DNA of 64,000 bases from Flavobacterium cheongpyeongense. Its GTDB lineage: Bacteria > Bacteroidota > Bacteroidia > Flavobacteriales > Flavobacteriaceae. Position numbers and translations under genes: made by a program. Of the stretch, positions 17,997 through 28,126 are shown piece after piece. Within the stretch, counting starts at the first letter, position 1. Each line of letters begins with the position of its first letter. Location: positions 248,001 through 312,000 of the forward strand of contig NZ_QJHK01000003.1 of assembly GCF_003202435.1 (NCBI RefSeq), written 5' to 3'. The notes under the pieces were generated by a model. It was given only the letters and a program-made list of their open reading frames with translations. It searched no databases and was not told the origin of the DNA.

Positions 17997-20417
17997 ATGA
18001 AAAATGTAACCGTTCTTCTTTTATTGTTTTTTACTTTTTTTACCTTTCAGATTAATGCTCAGGATTTAATGAAATCAAGTGATTTGAGTACTGTAAAAGT
18101 AGATTATTTGTCAGACAGCGATATTGCTAAAATACGAAGTCAACTGCAAAGTAATAATATGACTATTGAGCAGGCTGAGCCTATGGCTTTATCCAAAGGT
18201 ATGAGTGCCGCTGAATTTTCAAAATTAAAAGTAAGGGTAAATGAAGGATTAATAACGACTACAACAAAAAAAAATACCGAAACGAGTCCTGTCAATAAAA
18301 AGGATTCTGGACGAACTCAGGGAAAAATCGTAAATAATAAAGTTAAAGATTCTGCAAATGCTTTAATATTTGGTTCTGAATTATTTGATAATCCAACTTT
18401 AAATTTTGAGCCTGACTCCAATCTTGCTACTCCGATGAATTACGTTTTAGGTCCCGGAGATGAACTTCAGGTAAGTGTTTATGGAGTACAGGAATATAAT
18501 GCCAGTATCCCTGTAAGTGTTGAAGGAAAAATTACGATTCAGTATGTTGGTCAAATTCCAGTTTCCGGAATATCAATTGAAGCCGCAACTCAAAAAATTA
18601 AAGCCGCAATTGCAAAAGTTTACAGTACAGTAAGATCAGGCCAGTCTAAGGTAAGTGTTAGTCTGAGTCGAATTAGGACTATAAAAATTACTATTGTTGG
18701 AGGGAAACAGCCAGGTAATTATTCTATTTCATCATTAGCTACAGTATATAATGCTTTACATTTAGCTGGAGGTCCTGGGAAAAATGGTAGTTACAGAAAT
18801 ATCGAATTGATTAGAAATAATAAAATTTATAAAAACATAGATATTTATCGCTTTTTAGTAAAAGGAGATCAGTCTGACAATGTAAGTTTAAAAGAAAACG
18901 ATGTAATTCGAATTCCTGTTTATACGCAAAGAGTTACTGTTGAAGGAGAAGTAAAGAGACCAGGGATTTTCGAGATGAAAAAAGGAGAAAAATTCACCGA
19001 TTTATTAAATTTTGCTTCAGGATTTAATGAATTTGCTTATACTGCATCAGTGAATGTTTTGCAAAAAACGGGAAAAGAATTTAAGGTTCATGATATTAAT
19101 GAAAGTGAATTTTCATCATATTTGCCAAGATCAGGAGATGTTTTCAGAATCACTAAAATTTTAAACCGATTTGAAAATCGTATAAAAATAGAGGGAGCCG
19201 TTTTTAGACCAGATTATTACTCATATGATGAAGGAATGAGAATTTCAGATCTAATAACAAGGGCAGAAGGACTTAAAGAAGATGCTTATACCAAAAGAGC
19301 CAGAATTATTCGTTTAAAATCTGATTTAACAACAGAAATAGTAAATGTAGATTTAGCAAGTGCTTTGTCTGGAAATTTAAATGCAGATATCGAGTTAAAA
19401 AGAGAAGACGAAGTAACCGTATACTCAATTCTGGATTTTAGAGAAGAGTATAAAGTTACTATTGATGGTGAAGTAAAAAATCCAGGTGAATATCCGTTTT
19501 TTGATAACTTAACATTAAATGATTTGGTTATTCAGGTAGGAGGTTTAACAGGTTCAGCTTCCAAAAGAGTTGAAATTGCAAGAATGATTAAATCGGATGA
19601 AATTGATGATGCTAATCCTAAACGTATTGAATTAGTTGAATTAGAAATCACAGCTGATAATAATGAACAAGTTAAAAACTTTGTTTTAAAACCTTTTGAC
19701 GTTGTTAATATTAGAAGAATGGCTGTTTATGAAAAGCCACAAATGGTCACAATTAGTGGGGCAGTAGCGTATCCGGGAAAATATGTATTAGCCAATAAAA
19801 AAGAGTCTGTTTATAATATAGTGATGCGTGCTGGAGGACTAACATCCGTTGCTAATTTAGAGGGGATGAAAATTAAGAGACCTATCAAACAAGAACAAAT
19901 TGACGATATAAAAAGAGTAGATTTGAATTTATCCAAAAATGATACTTTAAAAAATGATCTTGTTAAAAAATTAAAGGAAGAGTTGAAATATGCAACAATT
20001 CCTTTGGATTGGAAAAAAATTGTAAACGATAAAAAATATTATTCTAATGTAACCTTATTTCCAAATGATGAAATAGAAATTTCAACATTAAATGAAGGAG
20101 TTAAAGTTACAGGCAACGTACTACTCAATTCTGAAATTCCTTATAGAAGCGGGAAAGGATTCAAATATTACATAAATGCAGTCGGAGGAGTTGATAGTAA
20201 AGGATGGAAGAAAAAGGCATATATCATTTATCCTAATGGAAAAGCGGCAGTTACAGGTTCATTTTTGTTTTTTAGATCCTATCCTAAGGTTACACCTGAT
20301 TCTCAAATTGTGGTACCTGAGAAGCCGGAAACAAAGAAATTATCAACAGGTGAATGGGTAAGTATTGGAAGTGTCATTACAAGTTTAGCTTTGCTAATTG
20401 TTACAGCGTTCAAGTAG
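17997..20417 (+). CDS. large multi-SLBB polysaccharide export protein
   Basis: An 806-aa exported protein, much larger than classical Wza. The ATG at 17997 gives a clean signal peptide (MKNVTVLLLLFF...INAQ); an earlier in-frame TTG at 17964 would spoil it. A Poly_export domain begins near residue 149 (LGPGDELQVSVYG). At least four SLBB repeats follow, each with a G-x-V-x-x-P-G-like core. A C-terminal hydrophobic helix ends the protein. It probably forms an outer-membrane or trans-periplasmic channel with the Wzz-like protein encoded next. It is the second exporter in the locus, after wza at 8129. Confidence 0.88.
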   Translation: MKNVTVLLLLFFTFFTFQINAQDLMKSSDLSTVKVDYLSDSDIAKIRSQLQSNNMTIEQAEPMALSKGMSAAEFSKLKVRVNEGLITTTTKKNTETSPVNKKDSGRTQGKIVNNKVKDSANALIFGSELFDNPTLNFEPDSNLATPMNYVLGPGDELQVSVYGVQEYNASIPVSVEGKITIQYVGQIPVSGISIEAATQKIKAAIAKVYSTVRSGQSKVSVSLSRIRTIKITIVGGKQPGNYSISSLATVYNALHLAGGPGKNGSYRNIELIRNNKIYKNIDIYRFLVKGDQSDNVSLKENDVIRIPVYTQRVTVEGEVKRPGIFEMKKGEKFTDLLNFASGFNEFAYTASVNVLQKTGKEFKVHDINESEFSSYLPRSGDVFRITKILNRFENRIKIEGAVFRPDYYSYDEGMRISDLITRAEGLKEDAYTKRARIIRLKSDLTTEIVNVDLASALSGNLNADIELKREDEVTVYSILDFREEYKVTIDGEVKNPGEYPFFDNLTLNDLVIQVGGLTGSASKRVEIARMIKSDEIDDANPKRIELVELEITADNNEQVKNFVLKPFDVVNIRRMAVYEKPQMVTISGAVAYPGKYVLANKKESVYNIVMRAGGLTSVANLEGMKIKRPIKQEQIDDIKRVDLNLSKNDTLKNDLVKKLKEELKYATIPLDWKKIVNDKKYYSNVTLFPNDEIEISTLNEGVKVTGNVLLNSEIPYRSGKGFKYYINAVGGVDSKGWKKKAYIIYPNGKAAVTGSFLFFRSYPKVTPDSQIVVPEKPETKKLSTGEWVSIGSVITSLALLIVTAFK

Positions 20418-20519
20418 TTGTTCTAAAGGAAATTAATGCTAATAGGGTAATATTATGTATTATTGGATTCTGAATTAATTATTAACTATTAAGAGTAATT
20501 GGCAAAAAGAAATACATTT

Positions 20520-21593
20520 ATGGAAGAAAATAAAAGAGTTACAAAAGATGTAATGACTTTGAAAGAAATAATTAAGGACAGTAAGGAATGGTTTTTTTAT
20601 GTTTTATCAAAATGGAAAATTATTGTAATAGCTGGATTTACAGGAGCAATTTTAGGATTAACTTATTCTGTTTTTAAAAAACCTATCTATACAGCGACTT
20701 TGTCTTTTGCACTGGAAGATGAAAAAGGAGGTGGTGGATTTGGAAGTGCACTTGGACTGGCAAGTTCTTTTGGTTTTGATTTAGGTGTTAATGGAGGTAG
20801 TATTTTTACTGGTTCAAATTTGGCAGAGTTATTAAAATCCCGTGCTATGGTTGAAAAAACACTACTAACTGATATAACTTATAATAATAAAAAAATTTCG
20901 TTAGCTGAATTATATATTCAGGATCAAGATTGGAGAGAGAAATGGAAAGACAAACCAAATTTAGCCAAACTCCAGTTTTTGCCTAAAATTAAGAGAACTG
21001 CTTTTACCCGGGTACAGGATAGTATTTTAGGTAGTATATATGATGCTTTGTCAGAAGAAAGCCTCAGTGTTCTTCAAAGAGATAAAAAAATCTCAATAAT
21101 TAATATTAATGTAAGTTCTGAAAATGAGTTGTTTTCTAAGTTTTTTTGTGAAGCTTTAGTTAAAGAAGTTTCTAAATTTTATGTTGAGACTAAAAGTAAA
21201 AAAGCTAAAGAAAATATGCGGATTTTAGTTCGACAAACAGATTCTATACGTAGAGAATTAAACAGTGCTATTACAGGGGTTGCACTTGCTAATGATAATA
21301 CATTTAACTTAAATCCTGCTTTGAATGTAAGGCGTGTGCCTTCAGCTCGCCGTCAGGTTGATGTTCAGGCAAATACAGCTATTTTGACAGAATTAATTAA
21401 GCAAAGTGAGTTGGCCAAAGTGAGTCTGCGTAAAGAAACACCTTTGATTCAGATAATTGATAGACCTATTTTGCCTTTAAAAAAAGACAGGTTTGGTAAA
21501 GCTAAAGGTATTGTAATTGGAGGCTTTTTAGCTGGTTTGTTAATGCTGCTAGGATTGGTTCTGAAACGAATTTTAGATATTAACTATAAATAG
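20520..21593 (+). CDS. Wzz-type chain-length determinant protein
   Basis: A 357-aa inner-membrane co-polymerase without a kinase domain. A first membrane helix lies near residues 33-50 and a second near the C terminus (about 330-350); the Wzz domain and coiled-coil periplasmic region lie between. A Gly-rich segment (EKGGGGFGSALG) follows the first strand. The start at ATG 20520 is preferred to the TTG at 20499. It follows the large SLBB exporter by about 100 bases and probably sets chain length for the Wzy product made by the next genes. Confidence 0.85.
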   Translation: MEENKRVTKDVMTLKEIIKDSKEWFFYVLSKWKIIVIAGFTGAILGLTYSVFKKPIYTATLSFALEDEKGGGGFGSALGLASSFGFDLGVNGGSIFTGSNLAELLKSRAMVEKTLLTDITYNNKKISLAELYIQDQDWREKWKDKPNLAKLQFLPKIKRTAFTRVQDSILGSIYDALSEESLSVLQRDKKISIININVSSENELFSKFFCEALVKEVSKFYVETKSKKAKENMRILVRQTDSIRRELNSAITGVALANDNTFNLNPALNVRRVPSARRQVDVQANTAILTELIKQSELAKVSLRKETPLIQIIDRPILPLKKDRFGKAKGIVIGGFLAGLLMLLGLVLKRILDINYK

Positions 21594-21640
21594 CAATTGA
21601 TAAAAATAAATAAATGGGATCGTTCAATTATTAAATATAA

Positions 21641-22888
21641 ATGATACTAAAGCTGAAAATTATTTTTAAAAATAACAAAGTTGTTTTTGAAAATTACTTT
21701 TTTATGACGATTCTGCAAGTACTTAACTCATTATTTTATTTACTAATATACCCATATCTTATCCGTACTTTAGGAAAAGAAAGTTACGGGCAATATGTAT
21801 TTGCTATGAGTATAATAAACTATTTTATAAGTCTTGTGAGTTTCGGATTTGATTTTCCTGCTGTTAAAGAAATTGCAAAAAATCCAAATAATAAATCAAT
21901 AAAAAGTCATGTCATTTCATGCGTTTTTACAGCTAAAATTTATTTAGAAACTCTTTCTGCATTAATTTTTACTTTACTGATATTATTAATACCAGTTCTT
22001 CGACAGTATTGGTATATATATGTCATTCTTTTTGGGAACACTTTTGTAAATATTTTATTTCCAACTTGGTTTTTTCAAGGTATCCAAAAGATGCGTATAG
22101 TTACTTATATTCAGTTAATATTTAAATTTTTATCATTGCCCTTTATTTTTTTATTTGTACTTGGTCCTAATGATATAGAAGAGTTTTCATTTATTGTTAC
22201 CTTTTTTAATTTTGCTGGTGGGATAGCAGCTTCATATTTAATTCTATACAATGAAAAAATTAAAATTCATTGGATTAGTTTTGGAGAATTAAAACTATGG
22301 TACAAAGATGCCTTGCCTTTTTTTTGGAGTAACGCTGGTGCAGCAATAAAGCAACAAAGTATTGCTATTATGATTGGAACTTATTTTAATATGGCTGATG
22401 TTGCTTTGTATGATTTGGCTTATAAAATTATTTCTATTCCTAATATATTATTTGGAAGTATTAATGGAGCTCTTTTTCCTAAAATTGCAAACGATGCCCG
22501 TAAAGAAGTTATTAAGAAAATATTTAAATTTGAAGCCCTTGCTGGTTTAATAGTGATTTTGCTAGTAATATTGTTTGGCAAATTTATTATTTTAGTTATA
22601 GGTGGGCCTAAAATGATAGATGCGTATCCAATTGCTGTGGTTCTGAGTTTTGGAGTTTTAACTCTATTGTTAGTCAGTGCTTATATTAGTTTTATTTTTG
22701 TGCCTCAAAACAAGTATTACCTTGTAACTCAAAATCAACTTGTCGCTTTTATTAATTTTTTTACTTTTAGTATAATAGGCTTGATTTTGTATAAAAATAT
22801 ATTATCAATTGCTGTTGCTTGGACGTTAGCCGGATTGTTCGAAATAGTTTACTGTAACATTTTAATAAAAAAACATGAATTATTTTAA
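21641..22888 (+). CDS. wzx: Wzx-type oligosaccharide flippase
   Basis: A 415-aa polytopic membrane protein of the MOP/PST superfamily, with about 12 hydrophobic segments. N-terminal LLIYPYLIRTLGKESYGQYVFA and the internal WYKDALPFFWSNAG stretch are typical of O-antigen and capsule flippases. It moves undecaprenyl-linked repeat units across the inner membrane. The gene and those that follow to about 31 kb are visibly richer in A and T than region 1. It overlaps the next gene by 14 bases. Confidence 0.88.
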   Translation: MILKLKIIFKNNKVVFENYFFMTILQVLNSLFYLLIYPYLIRTLGKESYGQYVFAMSIINYFISLVSFGFDFPAVKEIAKNPNNKSIKSHVISCVFTAKIYLETLSALIFTLLILLIPVLRQYWYIYVILFGNTFVNILFPTWFFQGIQKMRIVTYIQLIFKFLSLPFIFLFVLGPNDIEEFSFIVTFFNFAGGIAASYLILYNEKIKIHWISFGELKLWYKDALPFFWSNAGAAIKQQSIAIMIGTYFNMADVALYDLAYKIISIPNILFGSINGALFPKIANDARKEVIKKIFKFEALAGLIVILLVILFGKFIILVIGGPKMIDAYPIAVVLSFGVLTLLLVSAYISFIFVPQNKYYLVTQNQLVAFINFFTFSIIGLILYKNILSIAVAWTLAGLFEIVYCNILIKKHELF

Positions 22889-23558
22889 ACGTTTTTTTTT
22901 ATTTACTGCATTATTAATAAAGACTTTAGGGGGTAAGGCTTTTAAAACAATAAAGTTTGTTAATTTAAAAACCAAATGGTATTTAAAAAATGCTAATAAT
23001 AAAACATTCCCTGTAAAATATTTTCCAATAAATTTAGTTAACGTTGGAGATCATTCATATGGTCCTATTGATATTTATACATACGGAGCTAAAGATGAAG
23101 GCTTACAAATAGGAAAATATTGTTCTATTGCAAGAGACGTTAAATTTATATTAGGAGGAAATCATAAAACGGATTGTTTCATGACTTTTCCAGTTAAAAA
23201 TAAGTTTGGTGGTGCTAATGAGAATGTAGCTTTAACTAAAGGGAAAATAACTATTGGGGATGATGTTTGGATTGGAGTAGGTTCAATTATTTTATCTGGG
23301 GTTAAGTTAGGCCAAGGTTGTGTCGTTGCTGCAGGATCGGTTGTCACAAAATCATTTGGACCGTATACAATTATAGGAGGTAATCCATCCAAAATAATTA
23401 AAATGCGGTTCGAAGAAAATATTATAAAAATATTAGAGAAGCATAATCTTAAGATTGGCGCAATTGAATCAAATGAGATAAGTAATAATATAGCACGTTA
23501 TAGTGATACTTTAAATGAAAAAAATATTCAGGATTTAATTAATCATTTAAAAAAATGA
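22875..23558 (+). CDS. hexapeptide-repeat sugar acetyltransferase (CatB/XAT type)
   Basis: A 227-aa left-handed beta-helix acyltransferase. The hexapeptide region spans about residues 75-185, with IGKYCSIARDVKF, TIGDDVWIGVGSIILSGVK and GAGSVV-like turns. GGNHKTDCFMTFP carries the XAT-class catalytic His. It probably O- or N-acetylates a sugar of the repeat unit, using acetyl-CoA in the cytoplasm. It overlaps the wzx stop by 14 bases, indicating translational coupling. Confidence 0.85.
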   Translation: MNYFKRFFLFTALLIKTLGGKAFKTIKFVNLKTKWYLKNANNKTFPVKYFPINLVNVGDHSYGPIDIYTYGAKDEGLQIGKYCSIARDVKFILGGNHKTDCFMTFPVKNKFGGANENVALTKGKITIGDDVWIGVGSIILSGVKLGQGCVVAAGSVVTKSFGPYTIIGGNPSKIIKMRFEENIIKILEKHNLKIGAIESNEISNNIARYSDTLNEKNIQDLINHLKK

Positions 23559-23568
23559 AATATTAAAA

Positions 23569-24666
23569 ATGATAATTTTTATTGCTATAACATTTTTGTA
23601 TGTAATTTTTATTTATTGGTTTGAGATATTTCAATATCTTCTCATTAATAAGCTTGCCAGTTTGTGTTTAGGAGGGATTATATTTTATTTACTATTGTAT
23701 AATGTTACCTACAATAGTGACTGGGATATGTATGATGCCATCTATATGGGACACACAGAGTCTAGTGATTTTTTATTCAATTTTATTTCTAAGATATTTT
23801 CAGAGAAGGGATATGATTACTCTTCTGTATATAAATTACATATTTTTTTAATTGGTGTAGGGTTTATTTATTTTGCAAGCAGAAATTCATTTTCGAATGT
23901 TTTTGGAATTATCACTACTTATTTAATATTTCAAATTGTTCCTGTTTCTAATCAAATTAGATATTATGTTGCTTTTTCCTTTTTTTTAATAGCTATTTAT
24001 AATTTAATAGTTTTAAAAAATAAGCTTGTTTTTTTTGTTTTTGGTGTTTTAGCTCTCATTTCACATTCTGCTATAATATTAATGTCTCCATTTATATATT
24101 TTTATTATACAAATAATGAGAAATATATCCCTAAATTAATTTTATCCAGCCTAATTTTAGCAAGTGCTTTCTATTTTATTTCTTTTGTAGGATTTATTTT
24201 TTCGTTTCATTTTGGCAGCTATTTTCAAAAGGATTTGGTGTCTTCTTTCTCCGGTGGTTTATTTAACAATTTTATTTGGCTATTCTGGTTTTTATTTGTT
24301 TATAAAATAAATAAAAGATTGTTAAAATCTAATTCTCTTAAAATTGAATGCGATGTTAAATATCAGTTTCTTTATAAAATTTCATTGTATTCGATAGTTT
24401 TTTTTCCTGTTAGTTTGCTTATTCAGGTTCTGGCTCATCGTTACATTATAGCATCCCTTATTTTTTGGCTCTTATTTTATTATTATTCGTTGAATTTTGA
24501 AGAATCTTTAAGTAATCGATTGCTTTCAATGTTAGTGTTTATTGTTTTAATTTTGGTTACATTTTTTTATATGTATATTTTGCCAACTTTTTTGCTTGGA
24601 AGTTCGGCTACTGAAGCCGTTTTTCAACTTTTTTTGTCAAATAAAATATTTTTTAATAATATATGA
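23569..24666 (+). CDS. wzy: EpsG-type polysaccharide polymerase (Wzy)
   Basis: A 365-aa protein with about ten membrane helices. The pattern (an early soluble loop YNSDWDMYDAIYMG, then helices with NQIRYYVAFSFFLIAIY) is that of the EpsG family, the usual Wzy polymerase of Bacteroidota loci. It would join flipped repeat units in the periplasm. It sits between the acetyltransferase and the glycosyltransferases and overlaps the next gene by 4 bases (ATGA). Wzy sequences are poorly conserved, so the call rests on topology, the NQIR motif and position. Confidence 0.8.
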   Translation: MIIFIAITFLYVIFIYWFEIFQYLLINKLASLCLGGIIFYLLLYNVTYNSDWDMYDAIYMGHTESSDFLFNFISKIFSEKGYDYSSVYKLHIFLIGVGFIYFASRNSFSNVFGIITTYLIFQIVPVSNQIRYYVAFSFFLIAIYNLIVLKNKLVFFVFGVLALISHSAIILMSPFIYFYYTNNEKYIPKLILSSLILASAFYFISFVGFIFSFHFGSYFQKDLVSSFSGGLFNNFIWLFWFLFVYKINKRLLKSNSLKIECDVKYQFLYKISLYSIVFFPVSLLIQVLAHRYIIASLIFWLLFYYYSLNFEESLSNRLLSMLVFIVLILVTFFYMYILPTFLLGSSATEAVFQLFLSNKIFFNNI

Positions 24667-25523
24667 ATAAACAACTTTCAATTATTATTGTTACATACAA
24701 TTCACAAGAATTGATTTTCAATTGCTTAGATTCTATTTTTAAATTTAATGATATAGGGGATAAATTAGAAGTTATAGTGGTTGATAATTGTAGTGATAAC
24801 TATGATGAAATGTTTTCGAAAATTAAATTGCAATATTTAGATAAAGTTAGTTTAATTAAAAGTTCTGTAAATAAAGGATATGGTCACGGTAATAATCAGG
24901 GTGTAAAAATTGCTACATCATCGCGGTTAATTATAATGAATCCAGATGTTCGCTTAATTAAACCTATATTTAGTGAGATTATCAATAAGTTAGATTCGAA
25001 TAAAAATATTGGAATGATAGGAGTTCGTTTTATTGATGGTTCAAATCATCTTGTGTTTAAACCAGAGTTTAGTAACTTATTTCGATTAGTATTTGGGCGT
25101 CAATTAATTAAATTAGGATTATATAAGATAAACCAGGTGTTTTTTTCAGGAAGTTTTTTAATATTTGACAAGTCTTCTTTTTTTGAAGCAGGTTTATTTG
25201 ATGAGAATATTTTTATGTACCATGAAGAGGCAGATATCTCGAATCGATTAATCTCTATCGGAAAAGAGACTGTAATGGTTAAAGATTTTTATGTTTTGCA
25301 CTTGGCGCATAGAAGAAAAGTAAATTATAATTTACTAAAGATTGGCTCTGAATCCCGTAATTATTATTTTAAAAAATATGACGCTAATATTGATAAATAT
25401 TATAAAAATTTACTAATCATTTATAGGGTGAAACATGCAATAGCTTTTTTGATTAATAATAAACTAAAAATAGAAGAATTTAAAGCATGGATTCAAATGT
25501 GTAAAAATAATGGAAAAATATGA
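24663..25523 (+). CDS. glycosyltransferase family 2 (rhamnosyltransferase-like)
   Basis: A 286-aa GT-A glycosyltransferase. N-terminal SIIIVTYNSQELIFNCLDSI, a nucleotide-binding VVVDNCSDN segment, the NPDVRL metal-binding region and the C-terminal YHEEADISNRL motif are those of RfbF/WbbL-like GT2 enzymes. These often transfer rhamnose, which dTDP-rhamnose from this locus could supply. The donor and acceptor cannot be read directly. It overlaps wzy by 4 bases. Confidence 0.86.
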   Translation: MNKQLSIIIVTYNSQELIFNCLDSIFKFNDIGDKLEVIVVDNCSDNYDEMFSKIKLQYLDKVSLIKSSVNKGYGHGNNQGVKIATSSRLIIMNPDVRLIKPIFSEIINKLDSNKNIGMIGVRFIDGSNHLVFKPEFSNLFRLVFGRQLIKLGLYKINQVFFSGSFLIFDKSSFFEAGLFDENIFMYHEEADISNRLISIGKETVMVKDFYVLHLAHRRKVNYNLLKIGSESRNYYFKKYDANIDKYYKNLLIIYRVKHAIAFLINNKLKIEEFKAWIQMCKNNGKI

Positions 25524-25549
25524 TTGTAAAATAACTACTTAATTCTTCA

Positions 25550-26587
25550 ATGAAAACTTCATTAGATTTTTTGATAATTAATAATGTGCCTTCCTTTTAT
25601 AAAATAAATTTATATAACGAATTAGCAAAAAGTGCCCAGATACATGTTGTATTTATAGCTTTAACTAATCAGGTAGTTATAAACAAATTTTTTCAGGAAG
25701 AAATTTTGTTTTCTTATGAATTGCTCTCTCCCATCCAGATAGAAAAAAGGAATAAGTGGCAATCTTTAAAAAAGCTATATTCTATTTGTGATAAATACAA
25801 TTACAAAAAAATTATTTATGGTGGATACGACGATTTAGAAGAAAGAATTTTTATTTTTTTGACACCAAAACGTAAAAATTGTTTACAATTTGAATCTTCT
25901 ATTAGAGAAAGTAAGGTAACCGGAATTATAGCTATTATTAAAAAGCTGTTTTTTAATCGATTTTCTATTGCATTACCATCGGGGAAACTACAAACTGCTG
26001 TATTTAAAGAATTAGGATTTACAGGGACTATAATTGAAACCAAAGGTGTTGGGATATTTAACAAAGATCAGGTTAGTAAAATAATCAATCACGACCCTAA
26101 ATATATATATGTGGGGCGCTTAATATCAGAAAAAAATTTGGAGTTTCTTATTGAAGTTTTTAATGAAATTAATAAACCACTTACAATTGTCGGGTGTGGA
26201 ATTTTAGAAGAGGTTTTAAAAGAAAAGGCAAATTCAAACATCCAATTTACTGGATTCGTCCCCAATAATGAAGTAAACAGATTGTATAACACACATGATA
26301 TTTTTATCCTTCCCTCAATTTCAGAGCCTTGGGGTTTAGTAATAGAGGAAGCTATATATTTTGGACTTCCAGTGTTAATAAGCAATGCTGTTGGTTGTCA
26401 GGAAGAAATGGTTTTAAAACCGAAAACAGGAATTGTTTTTTCGCCTTTTGATGTGAAAAGTTTAAAAAATTCCATTATAGAGATAGAAAAGCATATTGAT
26501 TATTACATTGATAATTGTAAATCTTTCAACTTTAATGAAAGGGATAAAATGCAAATTGAAGCATATCTAAAAACACTTTCTATATGA
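25550..26587 (+). CDS. glycosyltransferase family 4
   Basis: A 345-aa GT-B enzyme. The C-terminal GT4 domain includes YIYVGRLISEKNLEFLIEVF, the glycan-donor motif SEPWGLVIEEAIYFGLPVLIS with the EX7E pattern, and a donor-site AVGCQEE. The N-terminal half is divergent. It probably adds one sugar to the lipid-linked repeat unit on the cytoplasmic face. It overlaps the next gene by 4 bases (ATGA). Confidence 0.85.
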   Translation: MKTSLDFLIINNVPSFYKINLYNELAKSAQIHVVFIALTNQVVINKFFQEEILFSYELLSPIQIEKRNKWQSLKKLYSICDKYNYKKIIYGGYDDLEERIFIFLTPKRKNCLQFESSIRESKVTGIIAIIKKLFFNRFSIALPSGKLQTAVFKELGFTGTIIETKGVGIFNKDQVSKIINHDPKYIYVGRLISEKNLEFLIEVFNEINKPLTIVGCGILEEVLKEKANSNIQFTGFVPNNEVNRLYNTHDIFILPSISEPWGLVIEEAIYFGLPVLISNAVGCQEEMVLKPKTGIVFSPFDVKSLKNSIIEIEKHIDYYIDNCKSFNFNERDKMQIEAYLKTLSI

Positions 26588-27726
26588 AACTTCTTTATTG
26601 TATTCCTTCATTGTATAATGCTGGTGGAATGGAGCGGGTAATTTCTGAAAAAGTAAACTATTTAATTCAATTACCTTATTACGAAATAACGATTGTCACA
26701 ACTGACCAAAAACAGAGAGACATTCGATTCCCACTGGATGAGAGAATAAGGCTTATTCATTTAAATATTGATTTCGATGGTCATTATTCTGAAAATTTGT
26801 TCACGAAATATTTTTTACATCAACGAAAGTTAAAAAAATACAAGAAAACTCTCATTCAATTAATTAGAGATCTGGAAGTTAATATTTGCATTTCATTATG
26901 TGGGAAGGAAATAGATTTTTTGAATGGTTTACCAGTTAAATGTAAAAAAGTAGCTGAAATGCATTTTGGTATGAACGTTCGTAAACAATTTTTAATGTCT
27001 CGCCATAAAGGTTTTTTATGGGGTTGGTTAGGAGAAATACGTACCTGTCAATTAAAAAAAGCAACAAAAAAGTTGGATAAATTAGTTGTTCTGACTGAAG
27101 CAGATCAAGAAAAATGGCAAAAAACACATAAGAATATAACTCAAATTCCTAATTCAAATCCTTTTGATAATAAAACAGTGTCAAAACTATTGAACAAACG
27201 TGTAATATCTGTTGGAAGATTAGATGCTCAAAAAGGTTATGACATGTTAATTGACGCCTGGGAACTTGTTGCTGTTAAGAATCCGGATTGGGTATTGGAT
27301 ATTTTTGGAATTGGGGAGTGGGAGCTAAAACTAAATAACAGAATACAAGAACTTAATTTAACGGGAAAAATTAATTTGTGTGGACTGACTTCAGATACTG
27401 TCCCACATTATATTAATAGTTCAATTTATGTAATGAGCTCAAGATACGAAGGATTACCCATGGTACTTATTGAAGCAATGTCATGTGGCTTACCTATTAT
27501 TTCATTTGATTGTGAATATGGACCACGACAATTAATAAATGATGGTCAGAACGGTTTGCTGGTCAATCCTAATGATATAATACATTTGGCAGAAAAAATT
27601 TCCTTTTTAATTGAAGATAAAGACCTCCGCTTAAAAATGGGTAAGCAGGCATTGGAAAGTGTTAAGGAATACTCAAAAGAGCCCATCATGCAAAGATGGG
27701 TTGAGTTGTTCAATCAACTTTGTTAA
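26584..27726 (+). CDS. glycosyltransferase family 4
   Basis: A 380-aa GT-B enzyme similar in layout to GalNAc/galactosyl transferases of capsule loci. It starts with the acceptor-side motif YNAGGMERVISEKVNYL. The GT4 donor domain has SVGRLDAQKGYDMLIDAW and SRYEGLPMVLIEAMSCGLPIISFD (the EX7E motif), then GPRQLINDGQNGLLV. Donor sugar unknown. It overlaps the previous gene by 4 bases. Confidence 0.87.
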   Translation: MKLLYCIPSLYNAGGMERVISEKVNYLIQLPYYEITIVTTDQKQRDIRFPLDERIRLIHLNIDFDGHYSENLFTKYFLHQRKLKKYKKTLIQLIRDLEVNICISLCGKEIDFLNGLPVKCKKVAEMHFGMNVRKQFLMSRHKGFLWGWLGEIRTCQLKKATKKLDKLVVLTEADQEKWQKTHKNITQIPNSNPFDNKTVSKLLNKRVISVGRLDAQKGYDMLIDAWELVAVKNPDWVLDIFGIGEWELKLNNRIQELNLTGKINLCGLTSDTVPHYINSSIYVMSSRYEGLPMVLIEAMSCGLPIISFDCEYGPRQLINDGQNGLLVNPNDIIHLAEKISFLIEDKDLRLKMGKQALESVKEYSKEPIMQRWVELFNQLC

Positions 27727-27747
27727 TAATAAAGAATTTTTTAAATT

Positions 27748-28098
27748 TTGAAAAAAATATTTTTCACAGGAGAATTGCTACCAAAAAGCGTACATGGTGT
27801 GGCAATTTCAAATGAAATTAACATAAGATTCCTAAAAGAACGGTTTAATGTTTTAATTGAAGAAGAATATGTAGCTCTAAAATTTCATGGAAAGTTTAAT
27901 AATATTAAATTAAAAAATTACTTAGATAGGTTAACAAGGATTATTCTTTCTCAAGATTTTACCAGTTCTCATTGGTTTTATTTATGCAATCTTTGTAGAG
28001 TTTTTTGTATGAGGTGTAGGGTATTTTTCGCCGAGTTTGTTTTATTTCTTGTAGCCTTATTTATTTATAAAAATGAAGATTTAGAATTAATTGAATAA
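27748..28098 (+). pseudogene. N-terminal fragment of a glycosyltransferase family 4 gene
   Basis: The frame encodes 116 aa. The first 65 or so (KKIFFTGELLPKSVHGVAISNEIN...) match the start of GT4 enzymes, including the acceptor-binding GVAISNEI segment. The rest of the enzyme, with the nucleotide-sugar domain, is missing. The last 50 residues are Cys- and Phe-rich and unlike a glycosyltransferase, which suggests out-of-frame or foreign sequence. The only plausible start is TTG at 27748, where a homologue would have ATG. I read it as a decayed gene between two intact glycosyltransferases; a short functional protein is less likely. Confidence 0.6.
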
Positions 28099-28126
28099 AA
28101 ATTATTAATTTTTTAGAATCTTTCAC

